64,000 bases of DNA. Source: RGIG9115 sp045648165. Lineage in GTDB: Bacteria; Bacillota; Clostridia; UBA1381. The DNA is taken from the NCBI GenBank assembly GCA_045648165.1, contig JAZRNL010000008.1:70384-134383 (forward strand), given 5' to 3'. The notes below the pieces were generated by a model. That model was not told the DNA's origin. It saw nothing but the letters and a program-made list of their open reading frames with translations, and did not search any database. Shown in pieces: positions 41,185-49,447 of the stretch; the stretch's first letter is position 1; each line of letters starts with the position of its first letter. A program made the position numbers and the translations under genes.

Positions 41185-42552
41185 TTAAAATTTAAAATAT
41201 TCCTTTGCATTTTTATATGAAATGCCTCCTATAATTGTTTTGAGCATTTCTTCGTCGTTGGGATAAAGTCCCTCCTCTACCCATTCGCCTATCATATTAC
41301 AAAGAATTCTTCTGAAATATTCATGTCTTGGATACGAAACAAAGCTTCGGCTATCGGTGAGCATTCCCACAAATCTGCCGAGAAGTCCAAGATTCCCAAG
41401 AGCTTTCATCTGAGTTTCCATACCGTCTTTCTGGTCATTGAACCACCAACCTGAGCCGAACTGAATTTTGCCGGGAACCGGTGATTTCTGGAAGTTACCA
41501 AGCATCGAGCCAAGAACATAATTATCCTTGGGGTTAAGGGTATAGAGAATTGTTTTCGGAAGTAAATTATCCTTTTCAAGACTATCCAGGAAAGCAGAAA
41601 GCTTTTCTGCAATACAAAGGTCGTTTATGCTGTCAAATCCGGTATCGGGGCCTATAGCTTCAAACATACGTGTGTTGTTATTACGGAGCGCCCCTATATG
41701 AAGCTGCATTGTCCATCCAAGCTTTGCATATTCCCTGCCACAAACTTTCAGTAGAGCTGTTTTGAAAATTTCAATCTCATTCATTGTAAGATTGCCGCCA
41801 TTCATACGCTTTTCAAAAACCGCTTCAGCATCACCCTCGCAATAAGGAACAATTTCAAATGAATGGTCTGAAAGCTTACATCCACATTCCGCAAAATAGT
41901 GTATTCTCTCTACAATCCATGCAGAAAGCTCACTGTATGATTTAACTCCTATTTCTTCAACATAAGGAATAAATGTTGCTTTTTCGATATCCACTGCCTT
42001 ATCAGGACGGAATGTAGGCAGTACCTTTGCAGAAAATCCGGACTCTGCTATCTGTTTATGATACTCGAGACTATCCTTCGGGTCGTCTGTTGTGCAAATA
42101 GCATCAACGTTCGATTTTTTTATAAGACCTTTGGATGTAAAATCAGCACCATTTATTACTTTATTACACTTTTCCCAGATAGATGGAGCAGTTTTCTCTG
42201 TGAGCACTTCATCAATACCGAAATATCTCTTAAGCTCAAGGCTTGTCCAATGAAGAATAGGATTTCCGGCACAGTACATCATACAGGATGCAAACTTCAT
42301 AAACTTATCGTAGTAATCTGCATCACCAGTTATATATTTTTCGTCAATACCATTTGAACGCATAACACGCCATTTATAATGGTCTCCTGCTAAAAACAGT
42401 TCGCCTACATTTTTAAAGCGGATATCCTCTGCAATCTGCTGAGGGCTCAAATGGCAATGATAGTCAATAATGGGAAGTGCTTCCGCATAGTCGTGATACA
42501 AATGCTTTGCAGTTTTGGTTTTGAGCAAAAAATCGTCATTAATAAATGTCAT
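41185..42552 (-). CDS. uxaC: Glucuronate (uronate) isomerase
   Basis: Amidohydrolase-fold isomerase that converts D-glucuronate to D-fructuronate (and galacturonate to tagaturonate). Landmarks are the N-terminal metal-site LPIIDYHCHLSPQQIAEDIR, HWTSLELKRYFGI, CTTDDPKDSLEYHK, MQLHIGALRNNN and the C-terminal GMLTDSRSFVSYPRHEYFRR. About 455 residues. GGAGG stands five bases before the ATG at 42552; a longer reading would swallow the promoter region. It is alone: uxaB, uxuA or kdg genes are not next to it, so the pathway must be completed elsewhere. Confidence 0.93.
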   Translation of the reverse strand: MTFINDDFLLKTKTAKHLYHDYAEALPIIDYHCHLSPQQIAEDIRFKNVGELFLAGDHYKWRVMRSNGIDEKYITGDADYYDKFMKFASCMMYCAGNPILHWTSLELKRYFGIDEVLTEKTAPSIWEKCNKVINGADFTSKGLIKKSNVDAICTTDDPKDSLEYHKQIAESGFSAKVLPTFRPDKAVDIEKATFIPYVEEIGVKSYSELSAWIVERIHYFAECGCKLSDHSFEIVPYCEGDAEAVFEKRMNGGNLTMNEIEIFKTALLKVCGREYAKLGWTMQLHIGALRNNNTRMFEAIGPDTGFDSINDLCIAEKLSAFLDSLEKDNLLPKTILYTLNPKDNYVLGSMLGNFQKSPVPGKIQFGSGWWFNDQKDGMETQMKALGNLGLLGRFVGMLTDSRSFVSYPRHEYFRRILCNMIGEWVEEGLYPNDEEMLKTIIGGISYKNAKEYFKF

Positions 42553-42568
42553 AATAGCCTCCGTTCTG

Positions 42569-42580
42569 CCCATATATGGG
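42569..42580. promoter_or_regulatory. Palindrome in the uxaC leader, possible operator
   Basis: CCCATATATGGG is a perfect 12-bp palindrome 17 bases upstream of the uxaC ATG. A TATAAT on the minus strand (42609-42604) lies about 24 bases further up, so the palindrome falls just after the transcript start. The binding protein is unknown. Confidence 0.35.
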
Positions 42581-42665
42581 ACATAATGTAATCTTAACTG
42601 AATATTATACACCACACGACAAAATAAACTATTATAATTTTGCCCTAAAATTTTAAAAATATTGA

Positions 42666-43166
42666 TTATTTAACAATCAAGCATGCCATAATCACTCCTA
42701 CAAGGTCACCCACCATAGCGCAGGGTATAACCTTACGAACATCTTTTATTCCCGTCCCGGCATAATATACTGCAATTGTGTAAAACGTTGTTTCCGTTGA
42801 GCCCATAATAACGCTTGTGAGGCGTCCTATTAAGCTATCGGCACCATATGTGTTCAAATAATCAGTAAGCAACCCAAAAGAGCCACTTCCCGAAACCGGA
42901 CGCAGCAGCACCATAGGGATAATTTCGGCAGGCACACCTGTTTTTTCCATAACAGGCTCAAGAAAAGATACCACTGCACCTAAAAGTCCTGACGCCCTTA
43001 GCATAGAAACTGCAGTAAGCATAGCTACCATTGTAGGAAGAATATGTATAAGCATCTTTAATCCGTCTTCCCCCCCTTTTGTAACTGCTTCATATACATT
43101 AACACGTTTTATAAAGCAAAAAATTATAATCATCAGAATAAAACTAGGTATAATATATGATGACAT
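42666..43166 (-). CDS. spmB: Spore maturation protein B
   Basis: A 166-residue membrane protein with the nucleoside-transporter-gate type repeat of SpmB: VYEAVTKGGEDGLKMLIHIL, RPVSGSGSFGLLTDYL, and the MGSTETTFYTIAVYYAGTGI segment. SpmA and SpmB together are needed for full core dehydration of spores. It starts two bases after the spmA stop. Confidence 0.92.
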   Translation of the reverse strand: MSSYIIPSFILMIIIFCFIKRVNVYEAVTKGGEDGLKMLIHILPTMVAMLTAVSMLRASGLLGAVVSFLEPVMEKTGVPAEIIPMVLLRPVSGSGSFGLLTDYLNTYGADSLIGRLTSVIMGSTETTFYTIAVYYAGTGIKDVRKVIPCAMVGDLVGVIMACLIVK

Positions 43167-43167
43167 A

Positions 43168-43749
43168 TCATTTCTCCGTTTTATAAATTATTTTGCACAT
43201 AAATTTGGTGAATAGAATTCCGCAAAAAAGAGCAACCGATGAACAAATCCACACAGGTACAACAATTTCTCCTGGTTCCATACTCCCGGCAGACGCACGG
43301 AGCGCAATAATTGAAGTAGGCATAAGCTGAAAGGCAGCAGTGTTCATAACGGTGAACACACACATAGCTTCGGTTATCCGTCCTTTCGAGGTTTTCGAAA
43401 GCTCCCTAATGGCATTTATTCCCATAGGTGTAGCACCATTACCCGTACCTAACAAATTTCCGGTTACATTAAGAGTAATGTAGTCGGCAGCAGCCGAGGT
43501 TTTATCAAGTTTTGGAAAAATTAACGCAATTACAGGCTTTAAAAGCTGTTTAATCATTCCGCAAAGCCCTGACTGCACTGCCGCCTCCATAAGTCCGCTC
43601 CATAAACACATTATTCCTGCAAACGATAAAACAGTTGTAATTCCGCTTTGAGCACCCTCAAATGCGGCATTAACGGTTGCCTCCACATTACCATTTAGCA
43701 TAGAAAAAACTATGGAAATAATTATTATTCCGCCCCAAATATAATTCAC
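43168..43749 (-). CDS. spmA: Spore maturation protein A
   Basis: A 193-residue membrane protein with the SpmA landmarks GITTVLSFAGIMCLWSGLME, YITLNVTGNLLGTGNGATPM and FTVMNTAAFQLMPTSIIALR. A GTG start at 43749 is proposed because GGAGGGG stands six bases upstream; the preceding in-frame codons would otherwise encode an unlikely extension through the AT-rich spacer. First gene of the spmAB pair; no clear forespore promoter could be fixed in the 43750-43885 spacer. Confidence 0.9.
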   Translation of the reverse strand: MNYIWGGIIIISIVFSMLNGNVEATVNAAFEGAQSGITTVLSFAGIMCLWSGLMEAAVQSGLCGMIKQLLKPVIALIFPKLDKTSAAADYITLNVTGNLLGTGNGATPMGINAIRELSKTSKGRITEAMCVFTVMNTAAFQLMPTSIIALRASAGSMEPGEIVVPVWICSSVALFCGILFTKFMCKIIYKTEK

Positions 43750-43885
43750 TATAAATCCCCTCCGTATGAATAATATGAATATTATATTTTTTTTATTACC
43801 AATGACGTCTTTCCCCCATTGATACAAAAGATTTGTATTTTTAAAGAATAAATTATGAATTAAGTATAAATTTCTGAAAAAATGC

Positions 43886-43914
43886 TTGCAAAACTTTTAA
43901 AAAAGTAGTATCAT
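43886..43914 (+). promoter_or_regulatory. Promoter of ireB
   Basis: TTGCAA (43886-43891), 17-base spacer, TATCAT (43909-43914). The leader that follows contains a small hairpin, GACTTCCGA-acatta-TCGGATGTC. Confidence 0.65.
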
Positions 43915-43972
43915 AAAAACAGGACTTCCGAACATTATCGGATGTCGTAAATATCCAAAGGGAGGTATGTAT

Positions 43973-44224
43973 ATGTCAATCAGTGAAACAATGAAGTTCA
44001 ACCTCGGGCTTGACCGTGATACAGAAGTTAAAAATATAATGACAAGAGTTTATAAAGCTCTTCAGGAAAAGGGTTACGACCCCGTTAATCAGATTGTCGG
44101 TTATGTGCTTTCCGGTGACCCCACATATATTACAAGCCACGACGGTGCAAGAGGTCTAATTACAAAGCTTGAGCAAGACGAACTTTTAGAAGTCTTTGTA
44201 AAAACTTACCTTGAGACACTTTAA
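43973..44224 (+). CDS. ireB: IreB family regulatory phosphoprotein (UPF0297)
   Basis: An 83-residue protein starting MSISETMKFNLGLDRDTEVK, with KGYDPVNQIVGYVLSGDPTY and ITSHDGARGLITKLEQDELL, the fully conserved UPF0297/IreB core. In Enterococcus IreB is phosphorylated by the PASTA kinase IreK and tunes cell-envelope stress resistance. The second ATG (43973) is used because GGGAGG ends eight bases before it. In many Firmicutes it precedes ruvX (yqgF); that gene is not here, and lepB follows after a hairpin. Confidence 0.92.
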   Translation: MSISETMKFNLGLDRDTEVKNIMTRVYKALQEKGYDPVNQIVGYVLSGDPTYITSHDGARGLITKLEQDELLEVFVKTYLETL

Positions 44225-44240
44225 TTATAAGGGAAATTCA

Positions 44241-44273
44241 CAACGCAGACATTACTAAGGTATGTCTGCGTTG
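44241..44273 (+). terminator. Hairpin after ireB
   Basis: CAACGCAGACAT pairs perfectly with ATGTCTGCGTTG over a nine-base loop. No strong T run follows, so it may be a weak terminator or an RNA-stability hairpin. Confidence 0.6.
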
Positions 44274-44305
44274 CTATGTATTAAATGAATGAGAGGATGA
44301 CTTAC

Positions 44306-44950
44306 ATGGCAAAGACAGCTGAAAAAAAATCAATGGGACGGGAAATATGGGAATGGTTCTACACTATTGTAGTCGCACTTGCAATTGCACTTGTTATAAA
44401 AGCCTTTTTATTTGATATTGTTGTAGTTGACGGAAGTAGTATGCACCCCACCTTGGCAGACGGTGAAAGACTTATCGTTACGAAGCTTGGTTATAAACCC
44501 GAAAACGGTGATATTGTAATTCTTGATTCTGCATACAAGCAACGTCAGGAACACTATGCACAAATTGCATCGGCAAAAGGCAAGGACGAACTGAACACTT
44601 TTGAAAAAATCACCACCTACATAACACTACCGGAACATCTTAAAACAAGATTTTATGTAAAGAGAGTTATAGCGCTCCCCGGCGAAACAGTGGATATTAA
44701 AAACGGAATTGTTCTCCTGAATGGAGAAGTCCTGGAAGAGGAATACTATGACGGAACAACCGCTCCTACTGATAGTAGTGTATCCTATCCTGTAACAGTT
44801 GACGAGAATTTTGTTTTTGTTATGGGTGATAACAGATACAACAGCACCGACAGCCGCGCTTCAAGTCTCGGTCAGGTGCCATACGATGCAGTTATCGGAA
44901 AAGCTCAAATCCGCATTTTCCCATTTAACCGCATAGGATTGCTTGATTAA
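44306..44950 (+). CDS. lepB: Signal peptidase I
   Basis: A 214-residue type I signal peptidase with one N-terminal membrane helix (WFYTIVVALAIALVIKAFLF), the catalytic Ser in VDGSSMHPTLADGERLIV, the general-base Lys in FYVKRVIALPGETVDI, and the box E motif FVMGDNRYNSTDSR. The ATG at 44306 is preferred, with GAGAGG nine bases upstream; two earlier in-frame ATGs exist. It forms an operon-like run with rbgA, a common arrangement in Firmicutes. Confidence 0.93.
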   Translation: MAKTAEKKSMGREIWEWFYTIVVALAIALVIKAFLFDIVVVDGSSMHPTLADGERLIVTKLGYKPENGDIVILDSAYKQRQEHYAQIASAKGKDELNTFEKITTYITLPEHLKTRFYVKRVIALPGETVDIKNGIVLLNGEVLEEEYYDGTTAPTDSSVSYPVTVDENFVFVMGDNRYNSTDSRASSLGQVPYDAVIGKAQIRIFPFNRIGLLD

Positions 44951-44969
44951 ATGAAAGGAATTTCACGAA

Positions 44970-45857
44970 ATGAACCAGAACCAGACAGGTATCCAGTCAA
45001 AAGCCATACACTGGTATCCGGGACATATGGCAAAAACAAGACGTCTTATTGAAGAAAATTTAAAGCTTGTAGATGTTGTTGTTGAAATAATAGACGCTCG
45101 TATTCCCTACTCCGGCAGAAATCCGTATTTTAACGATATGCTAAAGAAAAAAGAAAGACTTATCGTTATGAACAAATACGATATGGCAGATGAAAATGCA
45201 TCAAAACAGTGGGCAGAATACTTTGAGAGAAGAGGCATAAAGGTTGTACCTATCAGCTGTGCAACAGGTATGGGTATAAACAAAATTATGCTTGAATGTG
45301 AAAAACTCGTATCTGAAAAGATTGAACGAGATTCTGAAAAAGGAAGAACCCGCACACTTAAGTTAATGATGATTGGCATACCGAATGTAGGCAAATCAAG
45401 CCTTATAAACAAGCTTGCAGGAAAAGCCAGCACAATAACAGGCAACAAGCCCGGAGTGACACGGGGCAAGCAATGGATACGCCTTAAAGGTAACTGTGAG
45501 CTTTTAGATACACCCGGTATACTTCCCCAAAAATTTAATAATGAAAAGGTTGCTGAAAACCTCGCCCTTACAGGTGCAATTAAAGATGAAATAATAAACA
45601 CTGAGCTTTTATCATATAAATTAGTGGAGTACCTTAGAAAGCATTATGAAAACGAACTCAAAGCCCGGTATAAAATCACTGAAAATATAACAGACCTTGA
45701 AACTTTTGAGCTTATTGAGCTTATAGGAAAAAAGAGAGGTTTTGTTATTTCAGGCGGAGAAACCGACACAGAACGTGCCGCAAAAATGCTTATTGATGAA
45801 TTCAGAAACTGCAAAATCGGACGTATAACTCTTGAAAGACCGGAGGATTTTCAATGA
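44970..45857 (+). CDS. rbgA: Ribosome biogenesis GTPase RbgA (YlqF)
   Basis: A 295-residue circularly permuted GTPase: the G4 motif (VMNKYDMAD) and G5 (PISCATG) precede G1 (GIPNVGKSSLINKL) and G3 (LLDTPGILPQ). The N-terminal HWYPGHMAKTRRLIEENL is the RbgA signature, and the C-terminal helical domain binds rRNA. It assists late assembly of the 50S subunit. It overlaps the next gene by four bases. Confidence 0.95.
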   Translation: MNQNQTGIQSKAIHWYPGHMAKTRRLIEENLKLVDVVVEIIDARIPYSGRNPYFNDMLKKKERLIVMNKYDMADENASKQWAEYFERRGIKVVPISCATGMGINKIMLECEKLVSEKIERDSEKGRTRTLKLMMIGIPNVGKSSLINKLAGKASTITGNKPGVTRGKQWIRLKGNCELLDTPGILPQKFNNEKVAENLALTGAIKDEIINTELLSYKLVEYLRKHYENELKARYKITENITDLETFELIELIGKKRGFVISGGETDTERAAKMLIDEFRNCKIGRITLERPEDFQ

Positions 45858-46480
45858 AAGTATTAATGATTAACGGAAGCTCTCACGAAAACGGCTGTAC
45901 TTATACTGCATTGCAGGAAATCGGAAAAGTACTAAAAGTTCACTGTATCGAAACAGAAACCGTTCAGCTTGGCAGTGCTCCAATACGTGACTGTATAGGT
46001 TGCCTTGCATGCCGCAATCTTGGCGGAAAATGTACATTTGATGACGATATAATAAATACAATTATTGAAAAAGCGAAAACCGCCGACGGATTTATATTCG
46101 GAACACCTGTATACTATGCCCATCCAAGCGGAAGAATTCTATCTGCTCTTGACCGGATATTCTATGCAGGAGGCTCCGCGTTTCAGCACAAACCCGGTGT
46201 TGCAATAGCATCTGCAAGGCGTGCAGGTACAACTGCCTCAATTGACGTTCTCAACAAATATTTTACCATGGCCCAGATGCCCGTAGTTTCATCAACATAC
46301 TGGAATATGGTCCATGGTACAAAGGCAGAGGATGTCATGAAGGACGCTGAAGGACTTCAGACAATGAGAAATATCGGCGAGAATATGGCATGGCTTTTAA
46401 AATGCATAGAAGCCGGAAAAAATGCCGGAGTACCTTCACCGGAAACCGATAAAACCCAGAGAACAAATTTTATAAGATAA
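45854..46480 (+). CDS. NADPH-dependent FMN reductase / flavodoxin-fold protein
   Basis: A 208-residue flavoprotein of the iron-sulfur flavoprotein/NADPH-dependent FMN reductase family. It begins MKVLMINGSSHENGCTYTAL (FMN-phosphate loop), has the cysteines CIGCLACRNLGGKC near residues 48-61, and the FMN ring loop GTPVYYAHPSGRILSALDRI. The Cys set may carry a 4Fe-4S cluster. The redox partner is not evident; co-transcription with rbgA appears incidental. Confidence 0.85.
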   Translation: MKVLMINGSSHENGCTYTALQEIGKVLKVHCIETETVQLGSAPIRDCIGCLACRNLGGKCTFDDDIINTIIEKAKTADGFIFGTPVYYAHPSGRILSALDRIFYAGGSAFQHKPGVAIASARRAGTTASIDVLNKYFTMAQMPVVSSTYWNMVHGTKAEDVMKDAEGLQTMRNIGENMAWLLKCIEAGKNAGVPSPETDKTQRTNFIR

Positions 46481-46495
46481 ATTTATATTTTTACC

Positions 46496-46524
46496 TTGAC
46501 ACATATGTTTAAATGTGGTATAAT
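46496..46524 (+). promoter_or_regulatory. Consensus promoter of the SCIFF gene
   Basis: TTGACA (46496-46501), 17-base spacer, TATAAT (46519-46524): a full sigma-A consensus, the strongest in the window, 34 bases before the SCIFF start. Confidence 0.88.
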
Positions 46525-46558
46525 GATGCCAATAAAATTCAGATTGGAGCTACATACT

Positions 46559-46705
46559 ATGAAAAGAATTAAAACAATTGAAACACGCGATCTTTGTAAG
46601 AGTGCCAAAAACGGCGGTTGCGGCGAATGTCAGACATCTTGCCAGTCAGCTTGCAAAACATCATGCGGTGCAATAAATCAACAGTGCGAAAACGAAAATA
46701 AATAA
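46559..46705 (+). CDS. scfA: SCIFF ribosomal peptide precursor
   Basis: A 48-residue peptide, MKRIKTIETRDLCKSAKNGG followed by CGECQTSCQSACKTSCGA and an Asn/Glu-rich end with one more Cys. The six family cysteines are C21, C24, C28, C32, C36 and C43; C13 is an additional one. SCIFF (six cysteines in forty-five) peptides are near universal in Clostridia and are crosslinked through thioether bonds by the neighbouring radical-SAM enzyme. GGAG stands nine bases before the ATG. The role of the mature product is unknown. Confidence 0.95.
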   Translation: MKRIKTIETRDLCKSAKNGGCGECQTSCQSACKTSCGAINQQCENENK

Positions 46706-46713
46706 TTAAAGGT

Positions 46714-46738
46714 ACCACCGCCTGTCGGTGGTATTTTT
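46714..46738 (+). terminator. Hairpin between SCIFF and its maturase
   Basis: ACCACCG-cctgt-CGGTGGT followed by ATTTTTCTT, a textbook terminator eight bases after the peptide gene and 13 before the maturase start. Partial read-through would give much peptide and little enzyme. Confidence 0.85.
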
Positions 46739-46750
46739 CTTGGAGGAAAC

Positions 46751-48112
46751 ATGGTTCATCAATATAAATTAAACGGATACAATATCGTACTCGACACCTG
46801 CAGCGGTTCTATTCACGTTGTAGATGAGGCGGCATACGACATCATTGAAATGTATCCGAAGCATACAAAAGAAGATATAACAAAAACAATAACCGACAAA
46901 TATGGCATCGATGCTGACGAAGTTTATGAGTGCATTGAAGATATTGAAGAATTAAAAAAAGCCGGAAAGCTTTATTCTCATGACAATTATAAAGAGCTTA
47001 CACCGAAGCTTAATAAAAACAGTACCGTTATCAAAGCTCTGTGTCTTCACATAGCCCACACTTGTAATTTAAACTGCTCCTATTGCTTTGCAAGCCAGGG
47101 TAAATACCAGGGCGACAGAGCTCTTATGAGCTTCGAAACAGGAAAAGCAGCGCTTGATTTCCTTATAAAAAATTCAGGAACAAGGCACAATCTTGAAGTG
47201 GATTTTTTCGGCGGTGAACCGCTTATGAACTGGGACGTGGTCAAAAAGCTCGTTGAATATGCAAGAAGCATAGAAAAAGACTATAACAAAAATTTCAGAT
47301 TTACCCTCACAACAAACGGTGTTTTAATTGATGATGATGTAATTGATTTCTGCAATCGCGAAATGAGTAACGTCGTTCTCAGCCTTGACGGAAGAAAGGA
47401 AGTTCACGACCGTTTTCGTGTAAATTATGATGGAAAAGGAAGCTATGAAACTGTAGTTCCAAAATTCCAGGAATTTGTAAAACGCAGAAACAACAAAGAC
47501 TACTACATAAGGGGAACATTTACCCACAACAATACCGATTTTACTAACGATATTTTCCATATGGCAGACTTAGGCTTTACTGAGCTTAGCATGGAGCCGG
47601 TTGTATGCCCGCCGGGCGACCCCTATGCCCTAACGGAAGATGATATTACTGCCCTTTTCCAACAGTATGAGCTTCTTGCAACCGAGATGATTAAAAGAAA
47701 AAAAGAAGGAAAAGGTTTTACCTTCTACCACTATATGCTTGACCTGAAAAACGGTCCTTGTATATATAAAAGAATATCCGGTTGCGGTTCAGGTACAGAG
47801 TATATGGCTGTTACCCCATGGGGCGATCTTTATCCCTGTCATCAATTCGTAGGCGATGAAGCATATAAGCTTGGTAATATTTACGACGGAATTACAAACC
47901 TTGATATTCAGGACAAGTTCAGGCAATGTAATGCATACTCACGACCCGACTGTAAAGATTGCTGGGCAAGGCTTTACTGTGCAGGCGGATGTGCAGCAAA
48001 CTCATACCACGCAACAGGCGATATAACTGGTATTTACAAATACGGATGTGAACTTTTCAAAAAACGTATCGAGTGCGCTATTATGATTCAGGTTTCTGAG
48101 GAAGATTTTTAA
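46751..48112 (+). CDS. scfB: Radical SAM SCIFF peptide maturase (thioether-forming, SPASM)
   Basis: A 453-residue radical-SAM enzyme. An N-terminal peptide-recognition (RRE-like) region of about 90 residues precedes the SAM-cluster motif HIAHTCNLNCSYCFASQG, then VDFFGGEPLMNWDVV and LTTNGVLIDDDV. The SPASM domain begins with CGSGTEYMAVTPWGDLYPCH and ends with CKDCWARLYCAGGCAANS and YGCELFKKR, giving cysteines for two auxiliary clusters. It links Cys sulfur to alpha carbons of the SCIFF peptide encoded just upstream. Confidence 0.95.
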   Translation: MVHQYKLNGYNIVLDTCSGSIHVVDEAAYDIIEMYPKHTKEDITKTITDKYGIDADEVYECIEDIEELKKAGKLYSHDNYKELTPKLNKNSTVIKALCLHIAHTCNLNCSYCFASQGKYQGDRALMSFETGKAALDFLIKNSGTRHNLEVDFFGGEPLMNWDVVKKLVEYARSIEKDYNKNFRFTLTTNGVLIDDDVIDFCNREMSNVVLSLDGRKEVHDRFRVNYDGKGSYETVVPKFQEFVKRRNNKDYYIRGTFTHNNTDFTNDIFHMADLGFTELSMEPVVCPPGDPYALTEDDITALFQQYELLATEMIKRKKEGKGFTFYHYMLDLKNGPCIYKRISGCGSGTEYMAVTPWGDLYPCHQFVGDEAYKLGNIYDGITNLDIQDKFRQCNAYSRPDCKDCWARLYCAGGCAANSYHATGDITGIYKYGCELFKKRIECAIMIQVSEEDF

Positions 48113-48114
48113 AA

Positions 48115-49416
48115 ATGGATACACCTATTTACGATTTTTTAAAAGAATATTCAAGCAATTCAGTTTCAAGATTTCATATGCCGGGGCATAAAGGAAAAAT
48201 CTTATTGGGATGTGAACCGTTTGATATAACTGAAATAAAGGGAGCAGACAGTCTTTACGAAGCTGACGGGATTATTAAAAAAAGCGAAGAAAACGCAACA
48301 TCAGTTTTAGGAACAGGTGCAACCTTTTATTCCGCTGAAGGCTCTTCCCTTTCAATTAAGGCAATGCTTTATACAAGCTTAGTCACAAGAGGCGCAAAAT
48401 CCAAAAAAATCATTGCTGTGAGAAACGTTCATAAATCATTTATAAACGCTTGCGCGCTTCTGGATATTGATATTGAGTGGGTATATCCGAACACATCGAG
48501 TTCACTATGCAACGGCGTTGTAACTGCAAAAGAAGCAGTTGACGCCATTGAGAATAACACAGATGCATTTGCTATGTATGTTACCTCCCCAAACTATATA
48601 GGAGAAATGACAGATATAAGAGAACTCTCAACCGTATGTAAAAAGCACGGAATTCCGCTCCTCGTTGATAATGCACACGGAGCATATCTCAAATTTTTGA
48701 ACCTGCATCCCATAGACCTTGGGGCTGATATGTGCTCAGATTCAGCGCATAAAACCTTACCCGTTTTAACTGGCGGTGCTTATCTGCATATCGCAAAAGG
48801 AAAGAAAGAAAAATATGCACCGTATATTAAAAACGCAATGTCCGCTTTCGGATCAACAAGCCCATCGTATCTAATTATGGCATCTCTTGATCTTTGCAAC
48901 AAATATTTAAACGACGGCTATTCAAAAAAACTGGATGTATGCATTGAAAGAGTAGATTTGCTCAAGTCATCACTAAAAAAATACAGTTTCTACGATACAG
49001 AACCGCTTAAAATATCCATAAAGTGCAACGGATATGCTCTATCCGAGCATTTGCGGAATAACGGAATAGAATGTGAATACGCAGACGGTACAGCATTGGT
49101 GCTTATGGTAACTCCTGAAAACACAGAGGAAGATTTCAAAAAACTAAAAAATGCGTTGGAAAAGGTAAATCCCATACCTCCAAGCTTCCCACCTTCAATC
49201 CCTGTAGGGGTAAAAGAAACCAGTGTACGGGAAGCGTTTCTCTCTGCTTCTGAAACAGTCCCTATCTCAGAAGCCGTGGGCAGAATATGTTCCGCTCCTT
49301 GCGTTTCCTGTCCGCCCGCAATACCAATTGCAGTAAGCGGTGAGATAATCACAAAAGAGCATATAAAAATATTTAAATTTTACAACACAAACACCGTGAG
49401 TGTAACAAAAAATTGA
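48115..49416 (+). CDS. PLP-dependent Orn/Lys/Arg decarboxylase family protein
   Basis: A 433-residue fold-type I PLP enzyme. RFHMPGHKGKILLGC near the N-terminus, the ATFYSAEGSSLSIKAMLYT loop, YVTSPNYIGEMTDI, VDNAHGAYLKF and the PLP lysine in SDSAHKTLPVLTGGAYLH define the short Firmicutes group (YaaO/SpeA-like). The C-terminal substrate-domain is brief compared with full-length decarboxylases. It starts two bases after scfB. Arginine or lysine decarboxylation for polyamines is likely, but the exact substrate cannot be told. Confidence 0.85.
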   Translation: MDTPIYDFLKEYSSNSVSRFHMPGHKGKILLGCEPFDITEIKGADSLYEADGIIKKSEENATSVLGTGATFYSAEGSSLSIKAMLYTSLVTRGAKSKKIIAVRNVHKSFINACALLDIDIEWVYPNTSSSLCNGVVTAKEAVDAIENNTDAFAMYVTSPNYIGEMTDIRELSTVCKKHGIPLLVDNAHGAYLKFLNLHPIDLGADMCSDSAHKTLPVLTGGAYLHIAKGKKEKYAPYIKNAMSAFGSTSPSYLIMASLDLCNKYLNDGYSKKLDVCIERVDLLKSSLKKYSFYDTEPLKISIKCNGYALSEHLRNNGIECEYADGTALVLMVTPENTEEDFKKLKNALEKVNPIPPSFPPSIPVGVKETSVREAFLSASETVPISEAVGRICSAPCVSCPPAIPIAVSGEIITKEHIKIFKFYNTNTVSVTKN

Positions 49417-49439
49417 AGGCGTAAAGCCTTCAATTTTTT
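49407..49439. terminator. Bidirectional terminator between decarboxylase gene and lon
   Basis: AAATTGAAGGC-gtaaa-GCCTTCAATTTTTT, overlapping the decarboxylase stop codon; A and T runs serve both strands. Confidence 0.88.
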
Positions 49440-49447
49440 GTTAACCA

